A stretch of DNA of 64,000 nt from Rhodococcus sp. G-MC3 (GCF_030063335.1 NZ_JASISW010000024.1:21690-85689); one strand, 5' to 3'. Shown: positions 33,920-43,290, counted from the first letter of the stretch. A program made the numbers and translations. The notes: generated by a model not told the origin, from the sequence alone.

Positions 33920-34759
33920 TCAGGACGGCCGAACGCCGGTTGCCACCAGTGTCGTCGCGTCGACGGAATCGATGCCGCGACTGGTCAGCAGTTCGCTGAA
34001 CTCGCGCCGAATCTCGGCGCAGGTGTTGTCGTCGAAGCTCTGCAGAGCTCCGCGAAAGCCGCTGCCGAGGACGAAGTTCCAGATGAAGTCCTCCGTGGCG
34101 GGGACTTGATTGGACAGCACACGCACCTGGATGTTCTTCAACCCTTGGTCGGCAAGCCAGGCGCGCAGAGTCTCCTCCGTCTCGACGCGTCGAATGGGAT
34201 TGGAGTCGTAGTTCTTCCGCGACAGCAGCCCAGTGTGAGCATCGCCGGGAGCGTGCCGCTCGACGACGTCGAAGAAAGCGCCGCCGAACGCTTCAACCGC
34301 ACCCTTCCGCCACACCGTCACGCCTACACGTCCGCCCGGGCGCACCAGTCCGACGAGCCTGGAGAACGACACCTCCATGTCGGGGAGGAAGAAGATTCCG
34401 TACGAGCAGGACAGTGCGTCGTATCCACCGGAGACACTGCTCGGCGACTCCCACTCGGTGGCGTCGGCGCACACGAATTCGACGTTCCGCAACGCTGACT
34501 CGGTCGCCTTCAGCCGTCCGACCTCGAGCAGGTCGTCGGCCAGATCGATCGCATGGACGACACCGTACGGCCCGACGGCCGCGGCCGCGGGCAACGCCGA
34601 CGCCCCGGTCCCCGCGCAGACGTCGAGCACCGATTCCCCTGCGGCGAGTTCGAGCGCGAAAGCGAGCGACTGACCGGCAGGACCCCACACGAGCGGAGTC
34701 ACGAAATCGAAGTACTCGCTGGTGGAGTTGAACGTCGACGCGAGGCGTGAATCAGACAT
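33920..34759 (-). CDS. Class I SAM-dependent methyltransferase
   Basis: 279 residues from ATG 34759 (MSDSRLASTFNSTSEYFDF). SAM motif I is ESVLDVCAGTGASALPAA, followed by HAIDLADDLLEVGR and CADATEW, as in UbiE/Methyltransf_11 proteins. Acceptor unknown. It is followed by purU on the same strand, and diverges from deoC with only 44 bases between, so their promoters overlap. Confidence 0.8.
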   Translation of the reverse strand: MSDSRLASTFNSTSEYFDFVTPLVWGPAGQSLAFALELAAGESVLDVCAGTGASALPAAAAVGPYGVVHAIDLADDLLEVGRLKATESALRNVEFVCADATEWESPSSVSGGYDALSCSYGIFFLPDMEVSFSRLVGLVRPGGRVGVTVWRKGAVEAFGGAFFDVVERHAPGDAHTGLLSRKNYDSNPIRRVETEETLRAWLADQGLKNIQVRVLSNQVPATEDFIWNFVLGSGFRGALQSFDDNTCAEIRREFSELLTSRGIDSVDATTLVATGVRPS

Positions 34760-34803
34760 AACCACAAAGTTTAGGCTTCTCGGCGCTGTGGTTGGGTGGA
34801 CTC

Positions 34804-35454
34804 ATGTCACTCACACGTGCCGCGCTGGCCCGAATGGTCGATCACACGTTGCTCAAGCCCGAAGCGACCCCCGCCGACGTGAACGCGCTCATCGAAGAAG
34901 GCCGTGCTCTCGGTGTGCTCGCAGTGTGCGTGTCGCCCTCGATGCTCCCCGTCAGGGCTGAGGGACTCGTCGTCGCTGCTGTCGCGGGATTCCCGTCGGG
35001 CAAGCATCATTCACTCGTCAAAGGGGCCGAAGCCCGGCTCGCGGTGGATCAAGGCGCGAACGAGGTAGACATGGTGATCGACGTCGGCGCCGCAGTCGCA
35101 GGAGACTACAACGCAGTGCTGTCCGACATTCTCACCGTGCGCGAGGCAATCGGGCCGACGGCAGTGCTGAAGGTGATCATCGAGTCGGCAGCGCTGACCG
35201 ACGAGGCGATCGTCGAAACGTGTCTGGTGGCCGAGAAGGCCGGAGCTGATTTCGTCAAGACATCCACCGGCTTCCACCCGTCGGGCGGCGCAAGTGTCGA
35301 GGCAGTGCGGTTGATGGCCGATACCGTCGGCGCCAGGTTGGGGGTCAAGGCCAGCGGCGGCATCCGGACGACAGAAGCTGCGCTCGCAATGGTCGACGCC
35401 GGTGCGACGCGACTGGGTCTGTCGGGAACGCGGGCGGTGCTGGAGGGTCTCTGA
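34804..35454 (+). CDS. deoC: Deoxyribose-phosphate aldolase
   Basis: 216 residues. It splits 2-deoxyribose 5-phosphate into glyceraldehyde 3-phosphate and acetaldehyde. [10 protein letters not shown] at the N-terminus, the Schiff-base Lys in [13 protein letters not shown] and the second Lys in [10 protein letters not shown] are intact. A product of nucleoside catabolism would feed it, which fits the nucleoside importer found at 50-55 kb. A terminator hairpin overlaps its stop codon. Confidence 0.95.
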   Translation: MSLTRAALARMVDHTLLKPEATPADVNALIEEGRALGVLAVCVSPSMLPVRAEGLVVAAVAGFPSGKHHSLVKGAEARLAVDQGANEVDMVIDVGAAVAGDYNAVLSDILTVREAIGPTAVLKVIIESAALTDEAIVETCLVAEKAGADFVKTSTGFHPSGGASVEAVRLMADTVGARLGVKASGGIRTTEAALAMVDAGATRLGLSGTRAVLEGL

Positions 35455-35468
35455 GGGCCTCCAGCACC
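35436..35468 (+). terminator. Terminator hairpin overlapping the deoC stop
   Basis: 11-bp perfect arms GGTGCTGGAGG (35436-35446) and CCTCCAGCACC (35458-35468). The left arm is coding sequence for the last deoC codons. It lies between convergent genes. Confidence 0.75.
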
Positions 35469-35499
35469 ACCAGGGCGCAGCCACTGGGTCTGCTGAGAA

Positions 35500-36234
35500 T
35501 CAGGCGAGTATCCCGCAACCCTCGGGCGTCTGCGTTGTCTGTCCCTGCTGAGCCGCCGGGATCGCGTACTGCCCGCCCTGCAGGTTCAGCGCAATGCCCG
35601 CGTCGGTGACGGTCAGTGATGTCGGTGTCATGTCGAGCGGGTACTGCTGCAGGCTGTCGGAGAGAACCCCGACGATGCTGTCGACCAGATCGGTCGGAAT
35701 GCCGAGACCGAGGATCGAGGCATCGACCGTCTGCACGTCGACGCGGCTGCCTGCAACCGTCGGCTTCACGGTCAGCTGAGCGAGACCACCTATAGCGAAC
35801 GACAACGTTCCTGCACTCTGATCCGCGGTCACACCCGAGACGAGTGCCCCGATGCCCTGGGACTGGAGCGTCGATGCGATGCCGTCGGTGGACCACGAAA
35901 TATCCGCGTTCGAACTGCCGATGGTTCCGTTGCTGTCCGAGGTCTGCTCGAGGTTCACATCGTTTGCCTCGGCATGAACCGTCATGCCCTCGGCGGGCCC
36001 GAACCGTGCGTCGTCGCTGTCGATGGTGACCGACGAGACCTTCTTGTCGACGAGTGAGATCAGGATCGGCTTCCACCCGAGGCCGACCTCGACCTGGCTG
36101 CCGATTTCCGTTTCCAATTGGCCGGCGAGGCACGATTTGATCTGCTGGCGGAGAAATAGTTCCCCGCCCAGCAGTGCGGCCACGAGAACGAGCACAACGA
36201 GCACTGCGATCATGGGAGCTTTGCTACGTGTCAT
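35500..36234 (-). CDS. DUF2993 family membrane-anchored protein
   Basis: 244 residues from ATG 36234 (MTRSKAPMIAVLVVLVLVAALLGGELFL). One N-terminal signal-anchor helix is followed by an extracytoplasmic beta-rich domain with repeated VTVDS/VDGV-like strands and the C-terminal CGILA. It corresponds to Rv0479c; DUF2993 proteins are thought to be lipid- or envelope-associated. The longer upstream frame is antisense of the next gene. Function unknown. Confidence 0.8.
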   Translation of the reverse strand: MTRSKAPMIAVLVVLVLVAALLGGELFLRQQIKSCLAGQLETEIGSQVEVGLGWKPILISLVDKKVSSVTIDSDDARFGPAEGMTVHAEANDVNLEQTSDSNGTIGSSNADISWSTDGIASTLQSQGIGALVSGVTADQSAGTLSFAIGGLAQLTVKPTVAGSRVDVQTVDASILGLGIPTDLVDSIVGVLSDSLQQYPLDMTPTSLTVTDAGIALNLQGGQYAIPAAQQGQTTQTPEGCGILA

Positions 36235-36311
36235 TCGCTGCAGTCTTCCCGATGATTCTGAAAGAGCTCTGTGAATACGGGCACCTTTGGGCGAGTCCCC
36301 TCGAATCTTGT

Positions 36312-36326
36312 GATGTGCAACACATC
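36312..36326. promoter_or_regulatory. GATGTG-CAA-CACATC operator before the AbiEi-type gene
   Basis: A perfect inverted repeat 20 bases upstream of the ATG, followed by a third GATGTG half-site at 36339-36344. AbiEi-type antitoxins are known to bind inverted repeats in their own promoters, so autoregulation is plausible. Confidence 0.5.
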
Positions 36327-36345
36327 TTGTCGTATTCTGATGTGT

Positions 36346-36933
36346 ATGAGTACGACACCGCCGAGCACCACCGAACTCCGTCGTCTGGCGGCGAGTCAGG
36401 ACGGATACTTCACCACCGAACAAGCCGCGGGCCTGGGCTTCGCGCCCTCGTCCGTTCAGATCAACACCGCAGTGGGGGACTGGTGCAAAGTCGAGCGCAA
36501 TCTCTATCGCCTCGCCGACTGGCCGCACAGTGACCTCGAACAATTCGCCATGTGGTGCGCGTGGTTCGGCGGAGATGCAGTGATATCTCACCAAAGCGCG
36601 GCCGAGCTCCATGGGTTCGGGCATCTCCATCCGCAGTTCGTTCACGTCTCGGCGTACACGAACCTGCGGCTGACCGACACTCGGTTGGCAGTCCATCGGT
36701 TGCAGCTCTCGGCCCATGATTACGAATCGACGGGGACCTTCCGGATAACTACTCCGGTGCGTACCGTCCTCGACCTCGCGGCAGGCGGGATCTCCCAGAT
36801 CACCCTGGACGAGGTGGTCGGCGACGCCGTCGCGATCGGGCGGGTCGAGGCCGGTGCGTTGTACGCGGAGGCATCGAGCGGACCGGACCGGGTCGCCGAA
36901 CGCGTGGAACTGGCGCTCTCGGCCTGTACCTAG
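36346..36933 (+). CDS. AbiEi-type antitoxin-domain protein without an adjacent toxin
   Basis: 195 residues. The N-terminal winged-helix of the AbiEi_4 type is RRLAASQDGYFTTEQAAGLGFAPSSVQINTAVGDWCKVERNLYRL. The C-terminal half (ISHQSAAELHGFGHLHP, then TTPVRTVLDLAAGG) matches the common actinobacterial arrangement. No nucleotidyltransferase toxin (AbiEii) gene follows; the next gene is convergent and adjacent, 1 base away. It may be an orphan regulator rather than half of a toxin-antitoxin pair. Confidence 0.75.
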   Translation: MSTTPPSTTELRRLAASQDGYFTTEQAAGLGFAPSSVQINTAVGDWCKVERNLYRLADWPHSDLEQFAMWCAWFGGDAVISHQSAAELHGFGHLHPQFVHVSAYTNLRLTDTRLAVHRLQLSAHDYESTGTFRITTPVRTVLDLAAGGISQITLDEVVGDAVAIGRVEAGALYAEASSGPDRVAERVELALSACT

Positions 36934-37767
36934 CTAGATCTCGAAGACTCCGACGACGGTCAGTAGACGGAGCTTCTCGGCGCTTTCCGATCCGGGTGTC
37001 GCGGTGAACACCAGAAGCGTCTGCATCTGATCGGGATCGACCACCATCTGGCAGAACAGTGACATTTCGCCCACCTCGGGGTGGAGAATCAGTTTCTCCT
37101 CGGTGAAGCGCACGCCGATCTCGGCCGCATCCCACACTGTCTCGAATTCGGGGCTTACACCGTGCAGATGCTCGACGAGTCCCGCTGCCGGCGAACCCTT
37201 TCCCTGCCGTGCGGCCGCGCTTCGAAGTTGAGAGACGAGAACACGGCTGTGGTGATGGTGATGTTCGCCGGGGTAGATCTTTCGTGATTCGAGATCGGTG
37301 AACCACCGAAAGATCGCGCTTCGGTCCTGCCCCTCGTAGTGGGTTTCGTCGCCGAGAAGTGCGACAGCGCACGGGTTTTGGGCGAGAGTTTCACCGAGTG
37401 CGCCCATTACCTGTGCGGGCGTGTCGACCAGCCTGTCGATGATCCGCATGATGCCCGGGCTGACGTGATCGGGTGTCTCGGTCGGCGCAGGGACTCGATG
37501 GCCGGCGAGAACGAACAGGTGATCTCGTTCCTCCACGGTCAGCCGAAGTGCCCGAGCCAGGGCTTTGACGACCTGCTCCGACGCTAGAGGTCCAGCGCCA
37601 CGCTCGAGACGCGCGAGGTAGTCGGCGGACATATCGGCGAGATCAGCGACTTCCTCGCGGCGCAAACCATGTGTTCGCCGCCGAGACCCTCGGCGCAGTC
37701 CGAGATCCTCGGGCTGCAGCGCTTCTCTTCGGGCTCGGACGAAGTCTCCGAAGTCGTGTCGATCCAT
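36934..37767 (-). CDS. MmyB-type XRE regulator
   Basis: 277 residues from ATG 37767 (MDRHDFGDFVRARREALQPEDLGL). The HTH covers THGLRREEVADLADMSADYLARLERG. The C-terminal MmyB-like ligand-binding (PAS-like) domain includes AVALLGDE and WFTDLESRKIYP, and ends VFTATPGSESAEKLRLL. A run of five His occurs near residue 170 (YPGEHHHHHSR). It is divergent from the SDR gene, the standard arrangement for this family, which usually represses the neighbouring oxidoreductase. Confidence 0.88.
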   Translation of the reverse strand: MDRHDFGDFVRARREALQPEDLGLRRGSRRRTHGLRREEVADLADMSADYLARLERGAGPLASEQVVKALARALRLTVEERDHLFVLAGHRVPAPTETPDHVSPGIMRIIDRLVDTPAQVMGALGETLAQNPCAVALLGDETHYEGQDRSAIFRWFTDLESRKIYPGEHHHHHSRVLVSQLRSAAARQGKGSPAAGLVEHLHGVSPEFETVWDAAEIGVRFTEEKLILHPEVGEMSLFCQMVVDPDQMQTLLVFTATPGSESAEKLRLLTVVGVFEI

Positions 37768-37894
37768 GGCGTCCACTCTGCCCGTGAGCCCGAGCGCTAT
37801 CCAGGACTCGCCGGTCAGTGGATGAAGGTGTCCTGGTCCGTCTTGCCGACACGGCGTTGGCTGGTCGGTGGACTCATCGACGAAGGAGAAACCA

Positions 37895-38785
37895 ATGACC
37901 ACATGGACAGCGCGGGATGTACCGGATGTGACGGGAAAGACGGTCGTCGTCACTGGCGCGTCGAAAGGAATCGGCCTGATCACCGCGCGTGAACTCGCCC
38001 GGGCAGGCGCGCACGTCGTGTTGGCGGTACGCAACGTCGATGCAGGGCAGAAGGCTGCGTCGGAGATGGAGGGCAGCGTGACGATGAAGCAACTGGACGT
38101 CTCCGACCTGACGAGCATTCGAGCTTTCGCCGAATCCTGGACCGGCCCACTCGATGTGTTGATCAACAACGCAGGCGTCATGGACATACCGCTCACGCGC
38201 ACCGGGGACGGCTTGGATCTGCAGACCGCGACCAACTCCTTCGGTCCGTTCCTGCTGACCGAACTCCTGCTTCCACGTGTGCGCGACCGCGTCGTCTGGG
38301 TTACGAGCCAGCTACACCGGATGGGAAAAGTGAGGCTCGACGACCTCAACTGGGAAACGCGGACGTACTCGAAGCTGGGTGCTTACCGAGACTCCAAGCT
38401 GCACATGGTGCTATTTTCGCTCGAGCTCCAACGCCGTATGGACGGCTCCGGGTTGCGCTCGGTGCTCGCGCACCCCGGCATTGCGACAACGTCGTTGGTG
38501 GCGCATTCGCCGTCGAATATGATCAATCGGCTGTCGTGGTTTCTCAACGACGTCGAGCACGGCGCTCTGCCGACGCTGTTCGCTGCAACCCAGGACGTCG
38601 AAGGCAATGCCTACGTGGGCCCCGACGGGTTCGGCAGCATCAAGGGCAACCCGGTGGTGCGGGCGCCGTCGAAGAAGGGCTTGGACACCGATGTGGCGGC
38701 GGTGCTGTGGGAAGCCGTGAGCCGGATCGTGTCAGGCGTTGGGGCGGACGAGATCCCACGGTACGGTGAGGACGTTGTCTCGTAG
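37895..38785 (+). CDS. Short-chain dehydrogenase/reductase
   Basis: 296 residues from ATG 37895 with a strong GAAGGAG. The cofactor motif is VVVTGASKGIGLITA, then LINNAGVMD; the catalytic Ser is in VTSQLH and Tyr-Lys in YRDSKLH. Length and pattern fit the retinol dehydrogenase/WW-domain oxidoreductase-like group. Target of the divergent MmyB regulator by context. The last 54 bases overlap the 3' end of the convergent methyltransferase gene. Confidence 0.87.
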   Translation: MTTWTARDVPDVTGKTVVVTGASKGIGLITARELARAGAHVVLAVRNVDAGQKAASEMEGSVTMKQLDVSDLTSIRAFAESWTGPLDVLINNAGVMDIPLTRTGDGLDLQTATNSFGPFLLTELLLPRVRDRVVWVTSQLHRMGKVRLDDLNWETRTYSKLGAYRDSKLHMVLFSLELQRRMDGSGLRSVLAHPGIATTSLVAHSPSNMINRLSWFLNDVEHGALPTLFAATQDVEGNAYVGPDGFGSIKGNPVVRAPSKKGLDTDVAAVLWEAVSRIVSGVGADEIPRYGEDVVS

Positions 38786-39523
38786 ACGTCGCCTCGGAAG
38801 AGTCGCGGGGATTCCGTTGTTGCGCAACTGTTTCAGCGCAGAACGCCACCGCACCCGCGGTCCGAACGGGGCAAACGGCGCAGCCGTCGACCATGCTCGG
38901 TCGGCTGCCTGCAGCAGCGCATGAATCGGCTCACCCTCGACGTTGCGGTGAATGAGTGCCTTCGGCAGACGCTCCGCGATGTCCGACGGTGTATCCACAG
39001 TGAACGGATCCCACGCCAGCGTCAGGGAGATCGGGCCGGCACGATCGAGTAGTACCCAGGCGCATCGGCGGCCCAGTTCGTCGCACGTTCCGTCGACCAG
39101 TAGACCGCCGGGTTGAAGGCCTGACAGGATCCGGGACCAGGCATCTGGAACCGCGGTTTCGGGGTACTGACGCAGGACGTTGAACGCTCGGACGAGATTC
39201 GGTTTCAGGCCTGCCAGCTCGAAACCGCCGCGTGTGAACGTGACGTTCTCGGTTGCGGGCACCACCCGCGCAGGATCGATCTCGAGGCCGGTGACGCGGA
39301 GATCCGGTCGGACGGTCCGCAGTCGTCTGGCGAGTTCCAGCGTCGTATCCGGTCGCGCGCCATAACCGAGGTCGACGACGAGGGGATCGGGTGCGTCGGT
39401 GAGGACGCGGCGTACCAATGGGCTGTGGGTGAGCCACCGATCGCTGCGCCGGAGCCGATTGATCCCGGTGGTGCCGCGGGTGATTACACCCTCGGGACGC
39501 GAGTTCTCAGTTGTTCTCGGCAA
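38732..39523 (-). CDS. SAM-dependent methyltransferase-like protein
   Basis: 263 residues. SAM-binding-like motif PLVVDLGYGARPDTTLELARRL, then VTGLEIDPARV and PGGLLVDGTCDELGRR. Its start lies 17 bases inside the end of the upstream DUF2505 gene, and its end overlaps the convergent SDR by 54 bases, an unusually packed position. Acceptor unknown. It belongs to the operon of two DUF2505 genes. Confidence 0.78.
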   Translation of the reverse strand: MPRTTENSRPEGVITRGTTGINRLRRSDRWLTHSPLVRRVLTDAPDPLVVDLGYGARPDTTLELARRLRTVRPDLRVTGLEIDPARVVPATENVTFTRGGFELAGLKPNLVRAFNVLRQYPETAVPDAWSRILSGLQPGGLLVDGTCDELGRRCAWVLLDRAGPISLTLAWDPFTVDTPSDIAERLPKALIHRNVEGEPIHALLQAADRAWSTAAPFAPFGPRVRWRSALKQLRNNGIPATLPRRRLRDNVLTVPWDLVRPNA

Positions 39524-40010
39524 GCCAGTCTGCCGTTACTTCACCCTCGCCGCGCCACAGGTCGATGAGGTTGACGAGCATCAGTTGCTCGAGTTTGCCG
39601 CCGATGAACGGCAGGAAGACCTTGGCCTCCGAGGACGTTCGCAGCGTCGACCCGGTTTCGGTCGTGAACAGCGACGTGGTGCCTTTGAGGCTGCCCGGGC
39701 CTGCTGGAATCGATGCGTCGTACCCGCCCGTGGTTGTCTCGGTATAAGGATCGAAGTGCACGTTGCGGGTGATGACCATGTCTTTCTTCATGACCGTCTG
39801 CGCGATGTCGGGCAACTCGGTTCTTGGAATGATGTGATGCATCACGATGTCGATCCCGGCGTCACCCACCTCGAAGCTCTTCAGCTCGTTCTCGGAGTAT
39901 TTCTTCATCTCCTCAATGCGAGCCTCCCAGTGATCACGGTTGGACAACGCGGCGTAGACCTGCTCCGTGGAGTGGGTGAACCGGGCTGAGTAGTTCATGC
40001 GGCGAGCCAT
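39507..40010 (-). CDS. DUF2505 family protein, copy 2
   Basis: 167 residues from ATG 40010 (MARRMNYSARFTHSTEQVYAAL). DUF2505 has a START/SRPBCC-like fold; the typical opening HSTEQVYAALSNRDHWEARIEEM and the end GGKLEQLMLVNLIDLWRGEGEVTADWL are present. It is a paralogue of the gene 72 bases upstream. A role in lipid or hydrophobic ligand binding is only suggested by the fold. Confidence 0.82.
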   Translation of the reverse strand: MARRMNYSARFTHSTEQVYAALSNRDHWEARIEEMKKYSENELKSFEVGDAGIDIVMHHIIPRTELPDIAQTVMKKDMVITRNVHFDPYTETTTGGYDASIPAGPGSLKGTTSLFTTETGSTLRTSSEAKVFLPFIGGKLEQLMLVNLIDLWRGEGEVTADWLAENN

Positions 40011-40082
40011 AGTCGGCCAGGGTACCGGCAAAGCCGGAGGGCGGACCAGCCCTCCCTACTCGTGAGTAAGCCTGGAAACGGC

Positions 40083-40586
40083 TCAGAGGTTCTTCTGGAT
40101 CCAGGTGCCGGTGAAATCGTGCTCGTTGTCGATGAGCGAAAGCACCTGCTCGCTGATCAGTGCCTCGATCTTGCCGCCGAAGATGGGGATCTTCACCTCG
40201 GTTGTACCGGAGAGCGACATCGTCGCCGTCGCCTCGTTGCCCTCGAGCAGGGTGGTGCCGGAGATGACAGCGGGAGCGCCCTCGACCGTCGCCCCGAACT
40301 TGCCCTCAGCGCGGTTTCCGCCGAGCGGGCCCCAAGACTCGGTTCGCTCGATGATCAATGCGCCCTTCTTGAACGCGGTAACCGCCGCCGGCAGCTCTTC
40401 CTCGGGAATCGCCTGCGTGATGACCACACTGATGGTTCCGTTGACCGCGGTCACGCTGACCAGTTCCGCGCCCGGTCCGCCGATCTCGGCAATCCGGTCA
40501 TTCCAGTACTGCTCGGAGACGAGCGCGGCGTGCACCTTGTCGACAGATGCGGGAACGGGCGCGCTGTGCGCGATTGGGCGAGGCAT
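40083..40586 (-). CDS. DUF2505 family protein, copy 1
   Basis: 167 residues, the same length as its neighbour. It begins MPRPIAHSAPVPASVDKVHAALVSEQYWNDRI and ends FGGKIEALISEQVLSLIDNEHDFTGTWIQKNL. Corresponds in place to Rv0481c, beside murB. First gene of the DUF2505-DUF2505-methyltransferase operon, divergent from murB with a 72-base gap. Confidence 0.84.
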   Translation of the reverse strand: MPRPIAHSAPVPASVDKVHAALVSEQYWNDRIAEIGGPGAELVSVTAVNGTISVVITQAIPEEELPAAVTAFKKGALIIERTESWGPLGGNRAEGKFGATVEGAPAVISGTTLLEGNEATATMSLSGTTEVKIPIFGGKIEALISEQVLSLIDNEHDFTGTWIQKNL

Positions 40587-40658
40587 AGCGGGAGACTACC
40601 GGCCCGTCCCTGTGGCTCGGCTGCCGACCGCTCGTGAAGACCGGTAACCTGGACTCCC

Positions 40659-41675
40659 GTGCCTACCGCAATTTCCGAGCTCACCACCATGCGCCTCGGC
40701 GGCCCGGCCCGCGAGTTCGCCGTCGCGACGACGTCAGACGAGCTGGTCTCGCTGGTTCAGGGGGCCGATGCGTCGGGAACGCCCGTGTTGCTGGTCGGCG
40801 GCGGATCCAACCTCGTCGTCGGCGACCAGGGTTTCGATGGCCTGGTCGTGAAGGTCGAGACGGCCGGGATGCGAGTCGACGGCAACTCGATGTGGGTCGC
40901 AGCAGGTGAACGCTGGGATTCGGTGGTTGCGGCTTCGCTCGACGAAGGCCTCGCGGGACTCGAGACGCTGTCGGGGATTCCCGGCCTCGCAGGCGCGACG
41001 CCTGTGCAGAACGTCGGCGCCTACGGAACGGTCACCTCGGACGTGCTGGAGACGCTCACCGTCTACGACCGCGAGACAGGCGAGACCTCGACGTGGACGC
41101 CGGACCGATGCGGGTTCGGATTGCATCGCCAGTCGGTATTCAAGCATTCGGTGCGCTACGTCATCCTCGACACCACGATGTCGCTGCGCCGTTCGACCGC
41201 GTCGGATCCCGTGCGCTACGCAGGCCTCGCCGACAGACTGGGCGTCACCATCGGCGATACGGTCCGGACCGCCGAAGTGCGGGAAGCGGTGCTCGATCTG
41301 CGCGGACAGAAAGGCATGGTCCTCGACGCCGCAGATCACGACACGTGGAGCGTCGGATCGTTCTTCCTCAATCCGGTGCTGACCGAGATTCCCGCCAGCG
41401 CGTCGAGGGCTCCCCAATATCCGGATCCGTCGGGCATCAAGGTTCATGCTGCGTGGCTGATTCAGAATGCAGGCTTCCCGCACGGGTACGGAGCGGAGTT
41501 CGGCAACGGAACGGTGTCGTTGTCGACCAAGCACGTCCTCGCGATCACCAACCGCGGCGGGGCGAGAACTGCCGACGTCATGGCATTGGCTTCGCACATC
41601 AGGGATGGCGTGAAAGCGGAATTCGGGATCACGTTGGTTCCCGAGTGCGATCTCGTCGGTTGCTCGCTGAGCTAG
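40659..41675 (+). CDS. murB: UDP-N-acetylenolpyruvoylglucosamine reductase
   Basis: 338 residues from GTG 40659. It reduces UDP-GlcNAc-enolpyruvate to UDP-MurNAc with NADPH and FAD, an essential step in peptidoglycan synthesis. TMRLGGPAREF, the FAD motif VGGGSNLVVGD, IPGLAGATPVQNVGAYG, the catalytic Ser in GSFFLNP and the terminal Glu in LVPECDLVG are all visible. Type I MurB length. Confidence 0.96.
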   Translation: MPTAISELTTMRLGGPAREFAVATTSDELVSLVQGADASGTPVLLVGGGSNLVVGDQGFDGLVVKVETAGMRVDGNSMWVAAGERWDSVVAASLDEGLAGLETLSGIPGLAGATPVQNVGAYGTVTSDVLETLTVYDRETGETSTWTPDRCGFGLHRQSVFKHSVRYVILDTTMSLRRSTASDPVRYAGLADRLGVTIGDTVRTAEVREAVLDLRGQKGMVLDAADHDTWSVGSFFLNPVLTEIPASASRAPQYPDPSGIKVHAAWLIQNAGFPHGYGAEFGNGTVSLSTKHVLAITNRGGARTADVMALASHIRDGVKAEFGITLVPECDLVGCSLS

Positions 41676-41733
41676 CGGTCGGGGCGAGCGCCTACCATCG
41701 ACCTTAAGTTTTTTCGGTAGAAGGAGTAATTCG

Positions 41734-43290
41734 TTGCAGGTCACAAGCGTCGGGCATGCGGGCTTTCACATACAGACCGATGCGGGCAGCATCCTCTGTG
41801 ACCCGTGGGTCAATCCTGCCTACTTCACGTCGTGGTTCCCGTTCCCGGACAACACCCAGCTCGACTGGGACACTCTCGGCAACTGCGACTACCTCTACGT
41901 ATCGCACCTGCACAAGGATCACTTCGATCCGAAGAACCTCGCCGATCACGTCAACAAGGACACGACGGTCCTGCTGCCGGATTACCCGGTGCCGGATCTC
42001 AAGAACGAGCTGGAGAAGCTCGGTTTTCACAAGTTCTTCGAGACGACGGACTCGGTCAAGCACCGCGTGTCCGGTCCGAAGGGTGATCTCGACATCATGA
42101 TCATGGCGTTGCGCGCACCTGCCGACGGCCCGATCGGTGACTCCGGCCTCGTCGTCTCGGACGGCAAAACCGTCGCGTTCAACATGAACGACTCCCGGCC
42201 GGTCGACCTCGATCCGCTGACCGAACAGTTCGGGCACGTCGACGTGCACATGTTGCAGTACTCCGGCGCCATTTGGTACCCGATGGTCTACGACATGGTC
42301 GAGCGAGCCAAGAAGGCATTCGGCGAGCAGAAGCGTCAGCGCCAGATGGACCGTGCGCGCCAGTACATCGAGCAGATCGGTGCGACATGGGTCATTCCGT
42401 CGGCCGGTCCGCCGTGTTTCCTCGACGACGAACTTCGATTCCTCAACGACGTTTACGAGGATCCGTCGAACATCTTCCCCGACCAGATGGTCTTCCTCGA
42501 CCAGATGCGACGCAACGGCCACGACAAGGGCTTGCTGATGATGCCGGGCACCACCTCGACGTTCGACGGCAGTGACCTGCTCTCGCACGAGCATCCACTG
42601 CCGCTCGAGCAGGTCGAGGCGATCTTCACGACGGGCAAGGCCGCGTACATCGAGGAATTCGCGCAACGCCAGGCGGGCGTCATCGCGGCCGAGAAAGCGG
42701 CGTGGGCATCGCCCGAGGGCGAGCCGCTGCTAGAGCCGTTGCGAGAGTTGTTCGAGCCGATCATGATTCAGACCGATCAGATCTGTGACGGAATCGGATA
42801 CCCAGTCGCCCTGAACCTCGGCGCGGACATCGTCGTACTCGATTTTCCGAAGCGGATCGTGCGCGAGCCCATCGCGAACGAGCGTTTCCGCTACAGCTTC
42901 ACCATCCCGCCGGAGCTCGTGCGGACGGCCGTTCGCGACCAGGAACCGGACTGGGTCAACTCGATCTTCCTGTCCACCCGATTCCGGGCTCGGCGAGTCG
43001 GCGGCTACAACGAGTTCTTGTACACCTTCTTCAAGTGCCTCACCGACGAGCGGATCACCTACGCCGACGGCTGGTTCGCCGAAGCGCACGACGACACCTC
43101 CACCATCGTCAAGGACGGCTACGAGATTCAGCGTCGCTGCCCGCACCTGAAGGCCGACCTGTCCAAGTTCGGCATTGTCGAGGGCAACAAGCTCACGTGC
43201 AACCTGCACGGCTGGGACTGGAACCTCGACACCGGGCGCTGCCTGACGTCCAAGGGCCACGAGCTCAGGTCGAAGAAGCTGGAATCCTAG
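41734..43290 (+). CDS. Metallo-beta-lactamase fold fused to a Rieske [2Fe-2S] domain
   Basis: 518 residues from TTG 41734, with AAGGAG eight bases before. The N-terminal MBL domain has the zinc motif SHLHKDHFD (near 55-63). The C-terminal Rieske domain has CPHLKAD and CNLHGWDW, the two Cys-His pairs for a 2Fe-2S cluster. The order MBL then Rieske is that of CMP-Neu5Ac hydroxylase-like proteins; a mycobacterial relative is Rv3818. Presumably a redox enzyme acting with a ferredoxin reductase encoded elsewhere. Substrate unknown. Confidence 0.85.
   Translation: MQVTSVGHAGFHIQTDAGSILCDPWVNPAYFTSWFPFPDNTQLDWDTLGNCDYLYVSHLHKDHFDPKNLADHVNKDTTVLLPDYPVPDLKNELEKLGFHKFFETTDSVKHRVSGPKGDLDIMIMALRAPADGPIGDSGLVVSDGKTVAFNMNDSRPVDLDPLTEQFGHVDVHMLQYSGAIWYPMVYDMVERAKKAFGEQKRQRQMDRARQYIEQIGATWVIPSAGPPCFLDDELRFLNDVYEDPSNIFPDQMVFLDQMRRNGHDKGLLMMPGTTSTFDGSDLLSHEHPLPLEQVEAIFTTGKAAYIEEFAQRQAGVIAAEKAAWASPEGEPLLEPLRELFEPIMIQTDQICDGIGYPVALNLGADIVVLDFPKRIVREPIANERFRYSFTIPPELVRTAVRDQEPDWVNSIFLSTRFRARRVGGYNEFLYTFFKCLTDERITYADGWFAEAHDDTSTIVKDGYEIQRRCPHLKADLSKFGIVEGNKLTCNLHGWDWNLDTGRCLTSKGHELRSKKLES

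Noticed and set aside
37231..37275. Run of five histidines in the MmyB-type regulator, resembling an affinity tag
   Set aside because: It is internal, uses varied natural context and sits in the expected variable region of the family; not an engineered feature.
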